DNA from: Runella aurantiaca
GTDB lineage: Bacteria; Bacteroidota; Bacteroidia; Cytophagales; Spirosomataceae
NCBI RefSeq assembly: GCF_003339505.1
Contig: NZ_QPIW01000002.1
Coordinates: 248,001 to 312,000 of the forward strand
Reading direction: 5' to 3'
Length of the DNA stretch: 64,000 nt
The notes below the pieces were generated by a model. It searched no databases, was not told where the DNA came from, and worked only from the letters and a program-made list of their open reading frames with translations. Made by a program: the position numbers and the translations under genes. The stretch's first letter is position 1. Each line of letters starts with the position of its first letter. This document shows, piece after piece, positions 60,274-64,000 of this stretch.

Positions 60274-61989
60274 TTGAACTCAACCATTGATACCGCCGTC
60301 ATCTTCATCTTCTCGGCCTTTGTGCTGGCCATTGGGATGATGTTTGCCCGAACGGGGCGAAACCTTAAATCCTTTTTTGCAGGAGGCGAGGCCGTGCCCT
60401 GGTTCATTGGCGGATTGTCGCTTTTTATGTCTTTTTTCTCGGCCGGAACCTTCGTGGCGTGGGGTTCTATTGCGTATAAACACGGTTGGGTAGCCGTGAC
60501 GATTCAATGGACCATGTGTCTTGGAGCTATTGTGACGGGGCTGTTTTTGGCACCGCGTTGGCGGGCGACGGGCAATCTGACGGCGGCGGAATTTATCCGT
60601 GAACGCCTTGGCGAACGCGTTCAGAAAACCTATATCGGCATTTTTACGCTGGTTTCGGTTTTTATCAAAGGCTCGGTATTGTATCCCGTTGCCAAACTGG
60701 TGAGTATTTCACTGGGGTTCCCGTTGGTCGAATCGACCATTGTGTTGGGACTGTTTATGATTGCCTACACCGCCGTGGGTGGGTTGTGGGCCGTGATGGT
60801 CACCGATATTCTACAATTCGTCATTCTGACGGCGGCGGTGTTTATTCTGCTGCCGCTTTCTTTGGATAAAGTCGGTGGTTTTGACAAGTTTACGCAATCC
60901 GTTCCCGACGATTTTTTTAACTTACTTCACGGAGAATATACCTTGGGTTTTGTGATGGCTTTTGTGTTGTATCACATTGCCTACATTGGCGGCAACTGGA
61001 CCTTTGTACAACGCTACACCAGCGTCGACAGCACCAAATCGGCTCGGAAAGTGGCCTTTCTTTTTGCGGCTTTGTACCTCGTCAGTCCCATGATTTGGAT
61101 GCTGCCGCCCATGATCTATCGTGCGCTCAATCCCGGTTTGGTGGGTTTGGATACCGAAAATGCCTACCTGCTGATTTGTAAAGCTGTATTGCCGCCGGGC
61201 TTGTTGGGACTGATGCTCACGGGCATGTATTTCTCCACGTCGGCCAGCGCCAATACCACGCTCAATGTCGTTTCTGCGGTTTTTACCAATGACATTTATA
61301 AAGGATTCATTAATCCGCAAGCATCTGATAAACAGTTGATTAAAATAGCCCGCCTTTCGTCTTGGGGTTTTGGTTTGGGCATGATCGTTATTGCTTTATT
61401 AGTCCCGGCAGCGGGTGGAATTGTGGAAGTGGTGTTGAGTATTTCGGCGATTTCGGGTGGGCCGTTGTTAGCACCGCCGCTTTGGGCGCTGTTCTCCAAA
61501 CGAATCAACGGGAAGACTACTTTTTTGATTACTGTGATTGGTTTAACGGTCAATTTGTTCTTTAAAGTATTGTCGCCGTGGTTATTGGATTTCAAATTGA
61601 GTCGGGCGTTAGAAACCATCATTGGCATCGGTTTGCCTTTGGTGTTGTTGCTTGCTTATGAATTATACGCCCGTTCCAAAGGGCTGATTTCTGAAGAATA
61701 TGAACAATACTTAGCCACCAAAGCCACGCGCAAAGCCGCTAAATTGGCCGAAACAGAAGAAGAAGCCATCGAAATCAAACGTCAAAACCGTTTCGGAATG
61801 CGGGTCATTGCCGGTGCCTTGGTTTTTGTCGCGGTTATGTTGTTGGGATTGAGTGCTTTTGCCACATCGGGAGGCATGGTAACGGCAGGAATTGCGGTCG
61901 TGATTCTTTTGGGAGCAATTATTCCGTGGTACGCCGCGCAAAAAATAGACCTATCGAAGCAAAGTGCTGTATCTGTGGACATAAAATAG
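60274..61989 (+). CDS. Sodium:solute symporter (SSS family)
   Basis: The 571-aa inner-membrane protein has about 13 hydrophobic helices. Family marks are FARTGRNLKSFFAGGEAVPW, LSLFMSFFSAGTFVAWGSIA, AYTAVGGLWAVMVTDILQFV and TGMYFSTSASANTTLNVVSA. The start is the TTG at 60274: an in-frame stop lies 12-15 bases upstream and the first ATG falls inside the first helix. It imports a small solute with sodium, probably the monosaccharide, uronic or oxidised product made by PUL C enzymes. It precedes the GH2 gene and follows the 840-aa gene across the gap that holds the two antisense ORFs, so it may have its own promoter. Confidence 0.93.
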   Translation: MNSTIDTAVIFIFSAFVLAIGMMFARTGRNLKSFFAGGEAVPWFIGGLSLFMSFFSAGTFVAWGSIAYKHGWVAVTIQWTMCLGAIVTGLFLAPRWRATGNLTAAEFIRERLGERVQKTYIGIFTLVSVFIKGSVLYPVAKLVSISLGFPLVESTIVLGLFMIAYTAVGGLWAVMVTDILQFVILTAAVFILLPLSLDKVGGFDKFTQSVPDDFFNLLHGEYTLGFVMAFVLYHIAYIGGNWTFVQRYTSVDSTKSARKVAFLFAALYLVSPMIWMLPPMIYRALNPGLVGLDTENAYLLICKAVLPPGLLGLMLTGMYFSTSASANTTLNVVSAVFTNDIYKGFINPQASDKQLIKIARLSSWGFGLGMIVIALLVPAAGGIVEVVLSISAISGGPLLAPPLWALFSKRINGKTTFLITVIGLTVNLFFKVLSPWLLDFKLSRALETIIGIGLPLVLLLAYELYARSKGLISEEYEQYLATKATRKAAKLAETEEEAIEIKRQNRFGMRVIAGALVFVAVMLLGLSAFATSGGMVTAGIAVVILLGAIIPWYAAQKIDLSKQSAVSVDIK

Positions 61990-62005
61990 AATTTCCCTGA
62001 ATTGA

Positions 62006-62057
62006 ATTGCTCCGCCCTGAATTGCTCCGCCCTGAATTGCTCCGCCCTTTAGGGCGG
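62006..62057. repeat. Three tandem 15-bp repeats ending in a palindrome
   Basis: ATTGCTCCGCCCTGA occurs at 62006-62020 and 62021-62035, and a third copy starts at 62036. The third runs into the palindrome CCGCCCT-TT-AGGGCGG (62042-62057). The structure, between the symporter and the GH2 gene, has the look of a REP-type element or of a slipped duplication of one. A second weak palindrome-like string, GGCTTTAGCC, follows at about 62088-62097. Confidence 0.75.
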
Positions 62058-62120
62058 TGAAAGAAGAAAATAAACTGTAAAGAGTAGGCTTTAGCCCTGA
62101 CAATCAATTAAAAAACCTCT

Positions 62121-64000
62121 ATGAAATTAAGTGCTTTATTCTTTCTTGTTTCTATTACTGCTTTTGGACAATACACCCTTCGGCAGTCGGAGGCTATTCC
62201 GCTGCACGGACAGTGGTCGTTTGCCATGGATACCCGCGAAGTGGGTGCGGCAAGAGGTTGGTATAAAGATAGTTACAATGTGAACGGTTTGGACAAAGTA
62301 ACCGTACCCCATTGCTTTTCGGTTGACCCGCGTTATCAATTTTATACGGGAACGGTGTGGTATCGGAAGTCATTCCCTTGGCAACCTCAGGCGGGAAAGC
62401 GGGTCATTTTACATTTTGACGCAGCTTATTATAAATCGGAAGTTTGGCTCAACAACCAAAAAGTAGGCACGCACGAAGGCGGCTATACGCCTTTCGATTT
62501 TGATATTACCGACTTCCTGAAATCAGGTGATAACGTTTTGGCTATTTCTATTAACAACGATACGTGGCAAACCGGCTCCATTCCGGGCGCGAAAGACAAT
62601 GGAAATGCCAACGACCCATTTCCGGGTTGGATCAACTACGGAGGTCTGATTCGGCCTGTGTATTTGACCACGGAATCGGAAGTCTATTTGGAAAATCTGA
62701 AAGTGGAAGCTATGCCTGATTTGGCCAAAGGCACAGCCCATGTGCGCCTCAAAGCCCGCGTTCGCAATGCATCGAAACAGGATGTTACGCCCAAATTGAC
62801 AACGGTGATTTCATTGGAAAATCAACCCTTAAAATTGATTTGGAAAACATCTTCATCGTCTATTGCCGCCGGACAAACGGCGATTTTGGAAGCAGAAGCT
62901 TCGCTGAAGACAACCGAAGTGAAATTATGGAATCTCGACGAACCTACCTTATATCAACTTCAGGCTTCTATCAACGGTGATACGCTGTCGACGAATTTCG
63001 GCATTCGGAAAGTGGAAGTACAGAATGCACAATTGTTACTCAATGGTCAACCGATTCGTTTGGCGGGCGGAAATCGAGTCGTTGATTATCCCGGATTAGG
63101 CTCTCTTGAGCCGGATTGGTTGGTCGAGAAAGACTTTCGACTAATGAAAGAAGCGGGAATGGAATTTCACCGCCTGACCCACTATACTCCGAGTGAGACT
63201 TTTTACGATTTAGCCGACCGCTACGGAATGCTCATCATTACCGAGCCGGGAAACTGGCAACTTACGCCTGCCCAAATGGACAATGACACCATTCGCCGCA
63301 AATTTCAGCAGCAGTTTCGGGAAATGATGGAGCGCGACTGGAATCACCCGAGCGTGATTGCGTACAGTGTGGGCAATGAGTATTTGTCTGAGACCCCATC
63401 GGGTCAACGTTGGACCAAAGACATGATGATTTATGGACGTAGTCTTGACCCTACACGTTTGTACACCTTTGCGTCCATGCGCCTCAATATCTTGCCCGCG
63501 AAACCCGAAGACGAAGCAACCCAATACTGTGATTTTGTTTCCACCAACACCTACGGAAATCACGCCAAAGTATTTGACCATATTCACGCGCTGTATCCAG
63601 ATAAACCTATTTTGATCAGCGAGTGGGGAACCCGCGCCGATAATGCGGCAGGCGAAGTGGGTCAAGTGTCTCATTTAGAAAGTGTAATAGCTGAAATTAG
63701 AAAGCGACCTTACATTGTCGGCGCTTCGTGGTGGTCGTATAATGATTACCAAAGTAGGCACGTAGGAACGGCCGCCAATGGCTATCGGCCGTGGGGATTG
63801 GTGGGACCCGAACGTAATCAACGACCATTGTATGCCGCCCATCGCCGCGAAATGTCGCCTGTTACACTCGAAAAAGTAAGCTATCAGGCAGGTGGTCAGG
63901 GGCAACATCAATTGGTGATTCGAGTAAAAGCCCGGAATGATTTTCCTGCGTATGCCATTAAAAAATACGTGCTTAAAACCGACGGAAATACGGTCGTAAT
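62121..64000 (+). CDS. GH2-family glycoside hydrolase, 5' part (runs off the window)
   Basis: About 626 codons are visible from the ATG at 62121; the gene continues past base 64000. A signal peptide (MKLSALFFLVSITAFGQ) is followed by the GH2 sugar-binding domain (VWYRKSFPWQPQAGKRVILH, GGYTPFDFDITDFLKSGDN), the Ig-like domain and the TIM barrel. Acid/base E420 lies in AYSVGNEYLS and the nucleophile E501 in LISEWGTR. GH2 enzymes remove beta-linked galactose, glucuronate or mannose. It is the last visible member of PUL C and probably finishes oligosaccharides made by the GH9-like enzyme. The exact sugar cannot be read. Confidence 0.92.
   Translation, partial: MKLSALFFLVSITAFGQYTLRQSEAIPLHGQWSFAMDTREVGAARGWYKDSYNVNGLDKVTVPHCFSVDPRYQFYTGTVWYRKSFPWQPQAGKRVILHFDAAYYKSEVWLNNQKVGTHEGGYTPFDFDITDFLKSGDNVLAISINNDTWQTGSIPGAKDNGNANDPFPGWINYGGLIRPVYLTTESEVYLENLKVEAMPDLAKGTAHVRLKARVRNASKQDVTPKLTTVISLENQPLKLIWKTSSSSIAAGQTAILEAEASLKTTEVKLWNLDEPTLYQLQASINGDTLSTNFGIRKVEVQNAQLLLNGQPIRLAGGNRVVDYPGLGSLEPDWLVEKDFRLMKEAGMEFHRLTHYTPSETFYDLADRYGMLIITEPGNWQLTPAQMDNDTIRRKFQQQFREMMERDWNHPSVIAYSVGNEYLSETPSGQRWTKDMMIYGRSLDPTRLYTFASMRLNILPAKPEDEATQYCDFVSTNTYGNHAKVFDHIHALYPDKPILISEWGTRADNAAGEVGQVSHLESVIAEIRKRPYIVGASWWSYNDYQSRHVGTAANGYRPWGLVGPERNQRPLYAAHRREMSPVTLEKVSYQAGGQGQHQLVIRVKARNDFPAYAIKKYVLKTDGNTVV

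Overview
The window looks like a chromosomal segment of a polysaccharide-degrading Bacteroidota, most probably a Cytophagales member of the Spirosomaceae (Runella-like). The reasons are three SusC/SusD pairs, many secreted sulfatases and glycosidases, an ECF sigma/FecR pair next to an STN-containing SusC, TAnnTTTG-type promoter boxes and a moderate GC content. The genus is inference from gene style only.

Region 1 (about 1-15,500, genes on the minus strand) holds the 5' end of an RluA-type pseudouridine synthase and then a polysaccharide utilization locus (PUL A). PUL A reads sigma factor, FecR, SusC, SusD, sulfatase, and a bimodular sulfatase-GH78 alpha-L-rhamnosidase. A second stand-alone GH78 enzyme lies upstream behind its own terminator. 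The set points to a sulfated, rhamnose-containing polysaccharide of ulvan type.

Region 2 (about 15,500-26,200) is mostly housekeeping or accessory: a front-end type fatty-acid desaturase, an orphan small gene, a NagB-like deaminase with a GH109-type Tat-exported oxidoreductase, mutS, an AT-rich two-gene ATPase/Toprim module that resembles a split OLD/PARIS-type defence cassette, a small Cys-rich DUF5522 protein and an MFS exporter.

Region 3 (about 26,280-46,142) is a fucose PUL (PUL B). It has an unusual zinc-ribbon-LacI regulator and an AraC regulator on the minus strand. Divergently on the plus strand are SusC, SusD, GH95, two atypical GH29 enzymes, a sulfatase, L-fuconate dehydratase, an SDR dehydrogenase, a RhaM-type mutarotase, a FucP permease and a GH29-discoidin fucosidase, closed by a strong terminator. 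Together they can trim fucose from a sulfated glycan, import it and oxidise it by the non-phosphorylated fuconate route, although the lactonase and the last steps are not in the window.

Region 4 (about 46,460-64,000, plus strand, runs off the end) is PUL C: SusC, SusD, an exported protein with a flavinylation-like D-A-x-x-G-A-T motif, an exported FAD oxidoreductase, an ApbE flavin transferase, a GH9-type enzyme, an unrecognised 840-aa exported protein, a sodium:solute symporter and a partial GH2 enzyme. The flavin module embedded in a SusCD operon is the most interesting candidate system in the window. Two tiny related ORFs lie antisense inside this operon, and several palindromic REP-like elements sit between or inside genes across the window.
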